This document shows, piece after piece, positions 9,910 through 18,516 of a stretch of 64,000 bases of DNA. The stretch lies in assembly GCF_002270355.1 (NCBI RefSeq), contig NZ_NJFZ01000004.1:62001-126000 (forward strand), read 5' to 3'. The notes beneath the pieces were generated by a model. That model saw nothing but the letters and a program-made list of their open reading frames with translations. It was not told where the DNA came from and did not search any database. This stretch comes from Flectobacillus sp. BAB-3569. Its GTDB lineage: Bacteria; Bacteroidota; Bacteroidia; Cytophagales; Spirosomataceae. How positions within the stretch are numbered: the stretch's first letter is position 1; each line of letters begins with the position of its first letter. A program made the translations under genes and the position numbers.

Positions 9910-11439
9910 CTACCGCGTCTCTCCATAATTTACAACAACCATTGTGGGTGTTGATTCATTGTGCAGGCGATCGAAGGAAGTGACGGCATATACATAGCCT
10001 CTGGCTCTTTCTGAGGTATAATCTAAAAACGAAACATCTCTTCCGACATAAAGAATTTTATCAACCCTGTAAAGGTTAATCTTTTCTGCTTTTTCAAATC
10101 TGTAAACGGCAAAATACACATTCTCGTTACCATCTGAGGCCTTTTCCCCTGGTTGCCACACCAATTTGTTCATTCCATTATCTTTCAAAGCAATGACTCT
10201 TTGCGGTGGTTTAGGAGCAATACTATCTTTCCATCTCATAGGAGGAATAATAGCAGGATAGTGATATAGCGATGCTCGGAGGGAATCTTGAATGCCACCA
10301 TAATTTTCAGTTAGGCACTTCGAACTAAAAAACATACCTCCTTGAATATTTACATTATTTCTATCCAAACGAAGTTGACTTGTGGCCTCGGCGTTGTTCC
10401 AGCCTGACTTGATTTTATAGATACCATGTCCGATATACAAATGACGCCCATAGGTATGTTGGCTCCACCAGTCAATGAGTACTCTGTAAGGTACTTTAGG
10501 ATGGCTGCGCTCAAAATATACCTGTGGCACAATATAGTCTACCCAACCTTTTTCAATCCATTTACGAGTATCTGCATAAAGTGTTTGATACGAGGTAGTA
10601 CCAGCTTGGGTTTTGGAGCCTACTTTCACGATAGGGCTATAGTTTTGCCAAACACCAAATGGGCTAATACCATATTTTACATAGGGTTTTATTCGCTTGA
10701 TTGCCTCTCCTATTTGTTGAATCAAAATATCGGTATTACTTCTTCTCCAATCTTCGATATTTCTATAGCCTGCACCATATTTCCGAAAAGTGTCGAGGTC
10801 ATTTAACTGTTGTCCTGGCACAGGATATGGATAAAAATAATCATCGAAGTGGATGCCGTCAACATCGTAGTTCTTTACAACTTCAACCACCACTTGCACA
10901 ATATAATCTCGTACTTCGGGGATACCGAAGTTCAATACTTTTTGACCATCATACTGAATCATCCATTCGGGTTTGGTCATACTAATATGCTCAGGCATAA
11001 TAGAGCCAGCCCTTTTGAAGGTAGCACGATTGAGGTTTAGCCACGCATGAAACTCCAAGTTTCGAGCATGCGCCTCTTGAATCATAAAATCGAGGGGATC
11101 GTAAAATGGGGAAGGAAATTTGCCTTGAGTTCCCGTCAAAAACTCAGACCAAGGCTCTAATCCTTTGGCGTAATAGGCATCGCAGGCATCACGAACCTGA
11201 ACCATCACAGCATTCATGTTTGAGCGTTTGTGCTCATCCAGAATTCTAATGAAATCTCTTTTTTGTTCCTCTGAATTATATTGCCCTTTTCGGGGCCAGT
11301 CTATGTTGTCGACAGTAGCTATCCAAACAGCTCTGAACTCATATTTAGAAGTCAACTCTGCGGTTCCATTTTGTTGAGAATGGCAGCTAGAACATACTAA
11401 AACACAAAATAGACATACATGGAAAATAATCTTATACAT
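9910..11439 (-). CDS. family 10-like glycosyl hydrolase (GHL10/DUF187) lipoprotein
   Basis: About 509 residues from the chosen start (MYKIIFHVCLFC...). The start at 11439 is preferred to the one at 11469 because it gives a clean signal peptide ending in a probable lipobox region (LVCSSC). The catalytic domain begins EFRAVWIATVDNIDWP, the hallmark of GHL10, and contains VDGIHFDDYFYPYP, the motif with acidic residues after strand 4 of the TIM barrel. A beta-sandwich tail follows (about 400-509). By family it would hydrolyse glycan, possibly a peptidoglycan- or exopolysaccharide-related substrate, in the periplasm or at the surface. The substrate is not determinable from sequence. Confidence 0.85.
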   Translation of the reverse strand: MYKIIFHVCLFCVLVCSSCHSQQNGTAELTSKYEFRAVWIATVDNIDWPRKGQYNSEEQKRDFIRILDEHKRSNMNAVMVQVRDACDAYYAKGLEPWSEFLTGTQGKFPSPFYDPLDFMIQEAHARNLEFHAWLNLNRATFKRAGSIMPEHISMTKPEWMIQYDGQKVLNFGIPEVRDYIVQVVVEVVKNYDVDGIHFDDYFYPYPVPGQQLNDLDTFRKYGAGYRNIEDWRRSNTDILIQQIGEAIKRIKPYVKYGISPFGVWQNYSPIVKVGSKTQAGTTSYQTLYADTRKWIEKGWVDYIVPQVYFERSHPKVPYRVLIDWWSQHTYGRHLYIGHGIYKIKSGWNNAEATSQLRLDRNNVNIQGGMFFSSKCLTENYGGIQDSLRASLYHYPAIIPPMRWKDSIAPKPPQRVIALKDNGMNKLVWQPGEKASDGNENVYFAVYRFEKAEKINLYRVDKILYVGRDVSFLDYTSERARGYVYAVTSFDRLHNESTPTMVVVNYGETR

Positions 11440-11697
11440 ACACATTCCAAAACTCTTACTCGGTGCCACATAAGCAACTCTTTTTAGTATTTTAAATCAA
11501 AAATAAGGATATACTATTCAATTTCAGTCAAAGAATTGTGGCAGGAATGCTAGTTGGGAGTTGGTGGTTTAGTGACAAAAAATCCTCAACAGCATTATTT
11601 TGCAAGTTATTCATAAAATATCAGAATCTTATCCTTTCTTGATTCAATGGCAGAATTTATCATCCTCAATAGGATTAAAATGAGTAAATGGCAATAA

Positions 11698-11726
11698 AAA
11701 AGTCCTCTCACAATGAGAGGACTTTT
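11698..11726 (-). terminator. intrinsic terminator of the response-regulator gene; intergenic 11440-11765
   Basis: A perfect 13-bp stem (11698-11710 and 11714-11726) with a tight CAA loop and a T-run on the minus strand. The rest of this 326-bp gap must contain the promoter of the glycosidase; I see no other feature. Confidence 0.85.
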
Positions 11727-11765
11727 GTTATATTTTTTTAAGGAAAATATCTTACGCCATTACCT

Positions 11766-12461
11766 TTAAGAATCTACCGAAAACATATAGCCAACACCTT
11801 TAAGTGTTTTGATGTAATATTCAGGGATTTTTTCACGTAGCTTTCTGATATGAACATCGACAGTTCTTTCTACTACGTAAACATCGCTACCCCAAACTTT
11901 TTCCAACAGTTCATCACGACTAAATACTTTGTTGGGATGATGAGCAAGAAACGACAATAATTCAAATTCTTTTTTGGGCATTACCAAAGACTTACCGTCG
12001 TTGAGTACTGTGTAATTTACTCGGTTGATAAAAAGTGAGCCTATCTCTAATTTATCTTCAGCTTCTGACTGCTGCGAATCTCTTCTCAAAAGTGCTTTCA
12101 AACGACTTAGCAAAGCACGAGGTTTGATGGGTTTTACAACATAATCATCTGCACCGACATCAAAAGCCGCTACTTCAGTGTATTCCTCAGCACGAGCGGT
12201 CAAAAACAGGATGTAGGTATCTTTAAACTCCGACAGCAATCTCAATTGACGAGCCGTTTCGATTCCATCCATTTTTGGCATCATCACATCGAGCAAAATC
12301 AAATCTGGTTTAAATTTTTTTGCCACCTCCAAGGCTTGAAGTCCGTCTGTTGCCGAAGCTGTGTCAAATCCTTCTTTGGTAAGGTTGTACTCTAATAGCT
12401 CAATAATATCTGGGTCGTCGTCGACCAAAAGGATTTTGGGAGTTGGTAGCGTATTGCTCAT
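11766..12461 (-). CDS. OmpR/PhoB-family response regulator
   Basis: 231 residues from the ATG at 12461 (MSNTLPTPKILLVDDD). The ORF extends further upstream, but that extension is not family-like. The receiver domain has the acidic pocket DDD at 14-16, phospho-acceptor D58 (LILLDVMMPK) and the switch Lys in VVKPIKPR. The C-terminal winged helix (about 135-231) has the usual SRDELLEKVWG and ERTVDVHIRKLREK motifs. It probably acts as a phosphorylation-dependent transcription factor. No histidine kinase is adjacent, so it is an orphan here. Confidence 0.9.
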   Translation of the reverse strand: MSNTLPTPKILLVDDDPDIIELLEYNLTKEGFDTASATDGLQALEVAKKFKPDLILLDVMMPKMDGIETARQLRLLSEFKDTYILFLTARAEEYTEVAAFDVGADDYVVKPIKPRALLSRLKALLRRDSQQSEAEDKLEIGSLFINRVNYTVLNDGKSLVMPKKEFELLSFLAHHPNKVFSRDELLEKVWGSDVYVVERTVDVHIRKLREKIPEYYIKTLKGVGYMFSVDS

Positions 12462-12643
12462 ATATTTGATAATTAGTCGTTGAGCGAAAGTATCATTACT
12501 CAACAAAATCAACACACTGGATGCAATTAATTAAAAATTAATCCAATATTACCCCAGCATTAAGTGTCATTAAGTAACGCGGCTAATAACTACTTGCACT
12601 CAAAAGCCAATACAAAATTAGTTATCTCAATATTAAGGAATTG

Positions 12644-13465
12644 TTAATTCTCACGAACCCTATATATTTCACCCTGTTCGTTGGTGATAATTACTACATT
12701 TTCATCTAAAAATGCTATAGATTCGGTCTGTTTATGTGGGAATTTTATACAGTAAAGCGGGTTCGAAAAGTCAATTTGGTGTTCTATAATTCTAAAATAA
12801 TAAATCTTTCCATAACTTATTAACACAAATTTATTTTTCTGTTGATTAATAGCAGCTCCCGTAATTGGCGTCCTCAAATTGATATGCGCTTTAAGCTGTA
12901 AAGTATCAGCATTAATACCTATTTTTCTCACAAATAAATCTGTTCCTGATTTATCCCAGTTTTTGGTAAAAATATAAATAGAGTCCTGTACCACAAACAT
13001 AGCCTCTGCATCTGGAACATATTGTTTGTCAGGATAATATATCGGAATTCTTTGCAAAACAGCATCTATCTTTTTGTTTATTTGATAAATATATAAATCC
13101 CGACGCTGATACGAATTATTACCTATGTCACCTACATAAATATCCCCTTGCTCATCGGCTGACATATCTTCCCAATCTATATTTTTAGCCTGAGAAATAG
13201 GATAGGTATTCAGTAACTTTCCAGACAAATCTATTTGATAAATGTGGGGCGCACCACCACTATCATTATGAGTCAGTAAGGTTGAATCTTGTTTTCGATA
13301 CACCAATCCTGAACTCTCATTGACTTGCTTAGGAAGATGCCCTATTCTCTCAACTTTCAAGTGTTTCTTTCCCTTCTGAAAACCTAGTTTATGAACGTCA
13401 TAACGGTAACTTGCTAAGGATGCTTTGAGGTTAAATAAGAACCATAGAATTTTGTATTTGAGCAT
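12644..13465 (-). CDS. exported protein of unknown function with NESSGL/THNDSG motifs, probable beta-propeller
   Basis: About 273 residues from the ATG at 13465, which gives an N-terminal signal-like segment (MLKYKILWFLFNLKASLAS). An ATG at 13576 would add 37 Lys-rich residues and leave only 17 bp before the divergent AI-2E gene, so the shorter form is favoured. The body contains KQVNESSGLVYR, LLTHNDSGG, IDWEDMSAD and IYVGDIGNN, repeated short strands that look like a six-bladed propeller of the SdiA-regulated/NHL-like kind found in Bacteroidota. Function unknown. It may bind metal through the Asp-rich loops; this is a guess. Confidence 0.65.
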   Translation of the reverse strand: MLKYKILWFLFNLKASLASYRYDVHKLGFQKGKKHLKVERIGHLPKQVNESSGLVYRKQDSTLLTHNDSGGAPHIYQIDLSGKLLNTYPISQAKNIDWEDMSADEQGDIYVGDIGNNSYQRRDLYIYQINKKIDAVLQRIPIYYPDKQYVPDAEAMFVVQDSIYIFTKNWDKSGTDLFVRKIGINADTLQLKAHINLRTPITGAAINQQKNKFVLISYGKIYYFRIIEHQIDFSNPLYCIKFPHKQTESIAFLDENVVIITNEQGEIYRVREN

Positions 13466-13593
13466 AAATGGATTGTGTGTAATTTTTAGGTTCTCAATAA
13501 TAAAACTAGCTATTTTCAGTTTTTTAAGTATTTTTGAAGATAAGGTTTTTCTCTTTTTATTCTCAGGCATCGACAAGACTATAACCCATTGCT

Positions 13594-14679
13594 ATGTTAT
13601 CAGACTTCAAACTTCCTCTATCTATCAAATTGCTCGTTGGTCTCCTAACGGTATCGATTATCGTTTGGTGGATGTATCTTTTACAAGAAATCCTTATTTT
13701 GATTTCGTTTTCAGTGCTATTTTCGATGTTGTTATATCCTTTATGTCATCGACTTGAAAAATGGCATTTTCCTCGAACCTTGGCCATCTTTGTTTGTCTA
13801 TTGGTTACACTTGCCATCATGGCTGGGGTCGTTAGTCTAATTGCTCTGCAAATTGCCGATTTTTCAGATACCTTTCCTACTTTTCTGAAAAAAGGCGAAA
13901 CATTCATTAATGAACTGCAATCTTGGGCGTCACATAACTTACATATTAGCCGTAAGAAACAAGTAACAGAGCTTCGTAATCAGTCGTTGACTTTGCTCAA
14001 AAATAGTGGCAATATCATTACTAACGCTTTGGGCACAACGCTCAACTCGCTATCATCAGCGATGTTGATTCCTATTTTTGTATTTTTCTTTTTACTCTAT
14101 CGTGATTTTTTCCGTCGTTTCTTTTATCTGGCTTTTGGTAGAGGAAATCGGAAAAAGATAGATCTCGTTTGTAGCAGAATTTATACGGTGGTTCAGAGCT
14201 ATTTGCTTGGGTTATTTACCGTAATCTTGATCGTGGCGGCACTCAACACCTTGGGACTTTGGCTACTCGATATCGAATATGCTATTTTCTTCGGAACACT
14301 TGCGGCGTTCTTATTATTGATTCCCTACATCGGTATCATGATAGGCTCAATTTTGCCTATGCTGATGGCACTTATCACCAAAGATTCGCCCATGTATGCT
14401 GTGGGTGTGGCAGGAGTATTTTTGTTTGTACAGTTTTTGGAAGGGAACTTCATTACACCTCATATAGTAGGCTCAAAAGTAAGTATCAATCCACTAGCAG
14501 CTATGATTGCTTTGATTTTGGGTGGTCAACTTTGGGGAATTTCGGGTTTGGTGCTGGCTTTGCCATTCATTGCAATACTCAAGGTAGTTTTTGACAATAT
14601 TGACTCTTTGAAGCATTACGGCTATCTCTTAGGCGAAGCCGAAATTCATCATAAAGGCGGGGGAAGGATTTTGGGCTAG
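13594..14679 (+). CDS. AI-2E family transporter (multi-pass membrane protein)
   Basis: 361 residues with about eight transmembrane helices: paired helices at the N-terminus, a central soluble segment (about 95-150, ETFINELQSWASHN...) and a C-terminal helical bundle. Family signatures are LIPYIGIMIGSILPM, QFLEGNFITPHIVGSKV (near residue 290) and LWGISGLVLALPF. Known: the family (PF01594) includes autoinducer-2 exporter TqsA, but members also act as Na+/H+ antiporters or permeases of unknown substrate. An in-frame stop just upstream fixes the start. Confidence 0.9.
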   Translation: MLSDFKLPLSIKLLVGLLTVSIIVWWMYLLQEILILISFSVLFSMLLYPLCHRLEKWHFPRTLAIFVCLLVTLAIMAGVVSLIALQIADFSDTFPTFLKKGETFINELQSWASHNLHISRKKQVTELRNQSLTLLKNSGNIITNALGTTLNSLSSAMLIPIFVFFFLLYRDFFRRFFYLAFGRGNRKKIDLVCSRIYTVVQSYLLGLFTVILIVAALNTLGLWLLDIEYAIFFGTLAAFLLLIPYIGIMIGSILPMLMALITKDSPMYAVGVAGVFLFVQFLEGNFITPHIVGSKVSINPLAAMIALILGGQLWGISGLVLALPFIAILKVVFDNIDSLKHYGYLLGEAEIHHKGGGRILG

Positions 14680-14697
14680 TAGGCACAAAGTAACAAA

Positions 14698-14754
14698 GTG
14701 ACAAAGGCACAAAGTGGTTCTATTAATACAGAAATCACTTTGTGCCTTTGTCAC
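14698..14754. terminator. long hairpin between convergent genes
   Basis: A perfect 19-bp inverted repeat (14698-14716 and 14736-14754) with a 19-nt loop. The arms are made of CAAAGG/CACAAAG units, and an imperfect extension reaches roughly 14681-14770. It separates the AI-2E gene from the LytR-type gene. Confidence 0.8.
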
Positions 14755-14772
14755 TGTTGCCTTTGAGCCTTC

Positions 14773-15510
14773 TTACAAACTCAACAACTCCTTAAATCTA
14801 ATAGCTTGACGGCGAGAAATTTCGATTTTGTCGCCACTCTCACGAAGGGTTACTTGCAAACCTCCAGAAAACCAAGGCTCGATTTTTTGAATATATTTCA
14901 AGTTAATGATATGCTTACGATTGGCACGGAAAAACACTTTAGGGTCAAGACGCTCTTCAAGAGCATTCAACGACTTAAGAACTAATGGTTTTTGGTCATC
15001 AAAATACAAACGAACGTAATTACCCATTGATTCGAACAAACGAACATTTCCTAAGCGAACAAACCAGCACTTTTCACCATCTTTGACAAAAACTTGATCG
15101 TTTTCGCTCAAAACGGATGCTCCCTCTTTGGCTGTATCCGAAATTTGTTTTTGACGTTCAAACTCCTCCTCTACTTTTTGGATAGCCTCACTCAAACGAT
15201 GTAACTCTATTGGTTTGAGAAGATAATCAAGCGCATTAAATTCAAATGCCTTGATGGCATATTCGTCGTACGCTGTCGTAAAAATCACCTCTGGAACATT
15301 GCCGTCCAACTCAGCCAATAAGTCGAACCCTGTTTTGCCAGGCATTTGAATATCCAAAAATAGAAGGTCTGGATGAAGCTCATCAATTAATTGAATCGCT
15401 TCGTCGGCATTGGGTGCCTCGCCTACAATATTGATTTTAGGAAAATTTTCTAGCAAACGTTTCAATTCATTACGTGCTAACCTTTCGTCATCAACTATAA
15501 TTGCTTTCAT
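14773..15510 (-). CDS. LytR/AlgR-family response regulator (receiver + LytTR)
   Basis: 245 residues. Receiver domain: MKAIIVDDERLARNEL with DDE at 7-9, phospho-acceptor D53 in LLFLDIQMPG, and the switch Lys in DYLLKPIE. The C-terminal LytTR DNA-binding domain (about 145-245) contains FFRANRKHIINLKYIQKIEP, typical of the family. The gene lies 64 bp downstream of a LytS-type histidine kinase on the same strand, so the two form a two-component system. Target genes are unknown. The long hairpin at 14698-14754 ends the unit. Confidence 0.93.
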   Translation of the reverse strand: MKAIIVDDERLARNELKRLLENFPKINIVGEAPNADEAIQLIDELHPDLLFLDIQMPGKTGFDLLAELDGNVPEVIFTTAYDEYAIKAFEFNALDYLLKPIELHRLSEAIQKVEEEFERQKQISDTAKEGASVLSENDQVFVKDGEKCWFVRLGNVRLFESMGNYVRLYFDDQKPLVLKSLNALEERLDPKVFFRANRKHIINLKYIQKIEPWFSGGLQVTLRESGDKIEISRRQAIRFKELLSL

Positions 15511-15574
15511 TCGGTTTTGGAGTAATAGCGTTGGATATATAAAAAGTATATTACTGAAGACTAATACCTATAGT

Positions 15575-16666
15575 TTAACCTCGCACGATATGTGTGATTT
15601 TAGCAAAAGGATTGTCTTTATTTTCTACCACTTGACTCGGTATAGGTACGGTAATTTCTGCCGTTACTACGTCTTTGGATGCTTGGTAAATCTTAAATTT
15701 GGCATCAGCACCAAATAACAACTCCAAACGATGTGCTGTATTTTCGAGTCCAAAACCTCCCGATTCTGTAGTCTCTAAAACACCTGTATTACTAATTTCG
15801 ATTACTACTTTGCTATCAACCACTTTGGTTTCAATACTCACAAATCCTCCCTTCACTGGCTTTGATACTCCATGTTTGATGGCATTTTCAACCAAAGTTT
15901 GTAACAACATAGGTGGAATCTGACAAGTAAGTGTTTCGGGATAAACATTCTTACGAATCTGTAAACGATCTTCGTAGCGGATTTTTTCGAGCGCCAAATA
16001 ATCCTCTACTGTTCTTAATTCCTCTGAGAGTGAAACGGTCTTACGTCGGTCGGCCAACAAAGAGCTTCTCAAAATATTGGATAGCTGCGTCACTGCCTTT
16101 TGTGCTTTTTCGGGCTCTTCCAAAATCAAAGCACGAATACTATTCAGGGCATTGAACATGAAATGTGGGTTCATTTGAGCCCGCAAAACCTTCGATTCAG
16201 TTTCACGAATAGAGGATTCCAAACGAACTTTTTCGACCTCAATTTCTGATTTTCTTTCAAAATAATGAGATGCATAATAAAACAAAGTCCAAATCATTAA
16301 TGGCTTCATAAAGCTAAAACTGAACTGGATGAAGAAAAATATCGACCAAAAGTCAGCATGCTCACGCTCGCGCAAAATGTAGCCATCTAGCGGAATATTG
16401 ATACTCGCCATCATCATCGACATCAACACCACCGAGCCCAAAATACGAGGTACTACCTGACGAATGGGCATTTCGACCCAACCGTATTTTTTGATTACTT
16501 TTCTAAAATTATGTGTCAAAAAAATCGCAAAAGCAATATTCAAGTCAGCCGAAATAAACCAGTCAATCGACCACCCAAAAGAGTTTACATAAATCAAGGC
16601 TTCATTGGCTAGCCAAGCTAACCAACCAACAATCTGTAGAGTCCAATATAATTTGATTCTTGGCAT
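15575..16666 (-). CDS. LytS/YehU-type sensor histidine kinase
   Basis: 363 residues with four hydrophobic N-terminal helices (about residues 5-30, 35-52, 72-92 and 108-132), a short coiled segment, then the His_kinase domain with H168 in LRAQMNPHFMFNALNSI, the phospho-acceptor of this class. The ATPase N-box-type sequence LLQTLVENAIKHGV and the G-box GGFGLENTAHRL follow. It lacks a large extracellular sensor domain, so the signal is probably sensed in or near the membrane. It is transcribed first, with the LytTR regulator 64 bp downstream as its cognate partner. Confidence 0.92.
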   Translation of the reverse strand: MPRIKLYWTLQIVGWLAWLANEALIYVNSFGWSIDWFISADLNIAFAIFLTHNFRKVIKKYGWVEMPIRQVVPRILGSVVLMSMMMASINIPLDGYILREREHADFWSIFFFIQFSFSFMKPLMIWTLFYYASHYFERKSEIEVEKVRLESSIRETESKVLRAQMNPHFMFNALNSIRALILEEPEKAQKAVTQLSNILRSSLLADRRKTVSLSEELRTVEDYLALEKIRYEDRLQIRKNVYPETLTCQIPPMLLQTLVENAIKHGVSKPVKGGFVSIETKVVDSKVVIEISNTGVLETTESGGFGLENTAHRLELLFGADAKFKIYQASKDVVTAEITVPIPSQVVENKDNPFAKITHIVRG

Positions 16667-16967
16667 TATTTCTTATCTAATTCGTCTGTATTAATAAAAA
16701 TTTATGCTCGTATCAACAAGCAAATAATCGTTTTTGAATCATGCTAAAATGAGTTAGCGACAATTTTTCATTACCTTCAAAACTTTATTTAGAGTAATAA
16801 CTCATGTCTGCTTTGCTCAGGAGGATTCTTTTAAAATTACAGTTAAAATAAGCACATTTATCCCACAAAATCATTGAATGGCATCAGGAGATGATAAAAG
16901 GTTTGGATTTAGGGTAGAAAAATATTAGTAAATGCATTTTTAAATAGTTACCTCCCATAATCAGGCA

Positions 16968-16999
16968 CAAAAAAAGAAGCCCATGGCGATGGGCTTCTT
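16968..16999 (-). terminator. terminator of the phosphatase gene; intergenic 16667-17019
   Basis: A perfect 10-bp stem, AAGAAGCCCA / TGGGCTTCTT (16974-16983 and 16990-16999), with a 6-nt loop and seven T on the minus strand. The remaining bases of this 353-bp gap hold the kinase promoter region; nothing else is evident. Confidence 0.88.
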
Positions 17000-17019
17000 A
17001 AGATATAGACTTTACAAAA

Positions 17020-17670
17020 CTATAGACCAAACAAGTGTGTTGTATCACATTCTAGTTCAGCAAAAAATGATTTAGTTTCGTAATCGTAAATCAATTTGTA
17101 CAGACACAAGTTCGAATGCTCAAATGTATCCATTTCATGTAGAGGCTTGTCGAGCAACATGGTCAGGATAATTCTCATAGCACGACCATGCATGGCTACC
17201 AAAACGGTTTCTTCATGTGGGCGAGATAAGATTGTCTCAATTGCTGGCTTTTGTCTTTCCAATACCTGCAAAGGACTTTCGCCTCCTTCTGCAGCCATAT
17301 CTACGCCTCCGGTTACCCAACTTTCGATAAGAACTTTATAGTATTCGTTATCGATATCATTCGGAACACGTCCTTCTCTGATACCCCAACTTATCTCATT
17401 TAAGCCTGAATGCTGTTCCCAAGGAATACCAGCTTCAATAAATTTATGAACAGATTGATGTGTTCTCTTAAGAGCAGATGTATAGACTTTGTCAAAATTG
17501 ACATTTTGATAACTTTGGAAAAATGCCTCTGCCTGCGCACGTCCCAGCTCATTCAAATCCGAATCTACACCACTTCCTTGCACGATACCTTGGCGGTTGA
17601 AGTCTGTTTCACCATGACGTATCAGGTAAATTGTTTTTTTAGTAGGAATATTGCTTTGGGTATTAGACAT
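17020..17670 (-). CDS. histidine phosphatase family protein (phosphoglycerate-mutase-like)
   Basis: 216 residues. The RHG motif IYLIRHGETDFNRQG puts the catalytic His at residue 19. The other active-site elements are SALKRTHQSVHK (second Arg), the Glu in NEISWGIREGR, and VLVAMHGRAMRI with the second His near residue 160. The family covers cofactor-dependent mutases and a range of phosphatases (for example alpha-ribazole phosphatase and sugar phosphatases). The sequence alone does not give the substrate. It is a single gene with its own terminator. Confidence 0.87.
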   Translation of the reverse strand: MSNTQSNIPTKKTIYLIRHGETDFNRQGIVQGSGVDSDLNELGRAQAEAFFQSYQNVNFDKVYTSALKRTHQSVHKFIEAGIPWEQHSGLNEISWGIREGRVPNDIDNEYYKVLIESWVTGGVDMAAEGGESPLQVLERQKPAIETILSRPHEETVLVAMHGRAMRIILTMLLDKPLHEMDTFEHSNLCLYKLIYDYETKSFFAELECDTTHLFGL

Positions 17671-17927
17671 GCTATTTAGTTGATATGGAGTAATATAGAG
17701 CTATGAAAAATTGTCACAAAAATACATTTTTTAGGTGATTATGCTATCTCATGACTAAAAAAGAGATGATTTTTGACAGAAAAGTAAGCTTTTGTTAAAA
17801 AAATGATAATATAGCTAGCTATCTTAATAATGGATTTTTGATAATTAGATTTGGTTCAATAAATGATAAATAGGTCAAATCTCTAACTAAGGTTTTCTAT
17901 CTTTAGAAAAATTTAATTCACTTCGCT

Positions 17928-18350
17928 ATGTTTAATACTTCTTACAGCCTTGAGCAATTAAATGCCATGGGACAAAACAATATGCTTAATCATCTGGGCA
18001 TCGAATTTGTAGAACTTACTGCCGATTACCTTGTGGCCAAAATGCCCGTAGACCATCGTACCAAACAACCTATGGGACTTCTCCACGGAGGTGCTTCGGT
18101 GGTTTTGGCTGAGTCGATGGGTAGCGTTGCATCATTTTTAAGCCTTCCCGACCCTACCAAACAAACAGCAGTTGGTGTAGAAATAAATGCAAATCACCTC
18201 AAATCTGCCAAATCGGGTTTTGTCTATGGTAAATGTACTCCAATTAAAATCGGACGTAATATTCAGGTATGGGAAACTCAAATTACCAACGAAGCTGGCG
18301 ACCTGATTTGTGTAAGCCGATTAACCACTATGGTAATTGATATAAAATAA
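17928..18350 (+). CDS. menI: hotdog-fold thioesterase, probable 1,4-dihydroxy-2-naphthoyl-CoA hydrolase
   Basis: 140 residues, the usual length. The signature MGLLHGGASVVLAESMGSVAS contains the HGG loop and the catalytic Glu of the YdiI/MenI/PaaI type. VGVEINANHLKSAKSGFVYGK is the second conserved block. Thioesterases of this subgroup hydrolyse DHNA-CoA in menaquinone synthesis or other aryl/acyl-CoAs. The next gene is menF, the first step of the same pathway, which makes the MenI assignment likely but not proven. Confidence 0.75.
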   Translation: MFNTSYSLEQLNAMGQNNMLNHLGIEFVELTADYLVAKMPVDHRTKQPMGLLHGGASVVLAESMGSVASFLSLPDPTKQTAVGVEINANHLKSAKSGFVYGKCTPIKIGRNIQVWETQITNEAGDLICVSRLTTMVIDIK

Positions 18351-18386
18351 AGAAACACTAATGAGTCGATAGAATTTTCTATTTTT

Positions 18387-18421
18387 TTGAAACAAGTAAA
18401 TTCTAAATTATGTTATATTTG
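18387..18421 (+). promoter_or_regulatory. candidate Bacteroidota promoter for menF
   Basis: TTG at 18387-18389 and an exact TATATTTG at 18414-18421, with a 24-bp spacer that is slightly longer than usual. It lies about 95 bp before the menF start. Confidence 0.4.
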
Positions 18422-18427
18422 AAAATG

Positions 18428-18453
18428 TAAAAACACCCTATGGGCTGTTTTTA
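18428..18453 (+). terminator. hairpin between the thioesterase gene and menF
   Basis: TAAAAACACCC pairs with GGGCTGTTTTTA through one bulged base, with a 3-nt loop. It may end the thioesterase transcript. If the promoter at 18387-18421 is used, it would instead sit in the menF leader. Confidence 0.5.
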
Positions 18454-18516
18454 CCTAACTATCTACAAAACAAATAGTTAGCATATTTTTAAAACGTATA
18501 TAAACATTTCAAAAAT

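Noticed and set aside
10426-11040. Several plus-strand ORFs inside the glycosidase gene
   Set aside because: They are antisense shadows of a gene with strong GHL10 motifs.
13425-13757. 110-aa ORF on the plus strand overlapping the AI-2E gene start
   Set aside because: It runs out of frame across the divergent gene starts and has no family resemblance; the AI-2E frame is clear.
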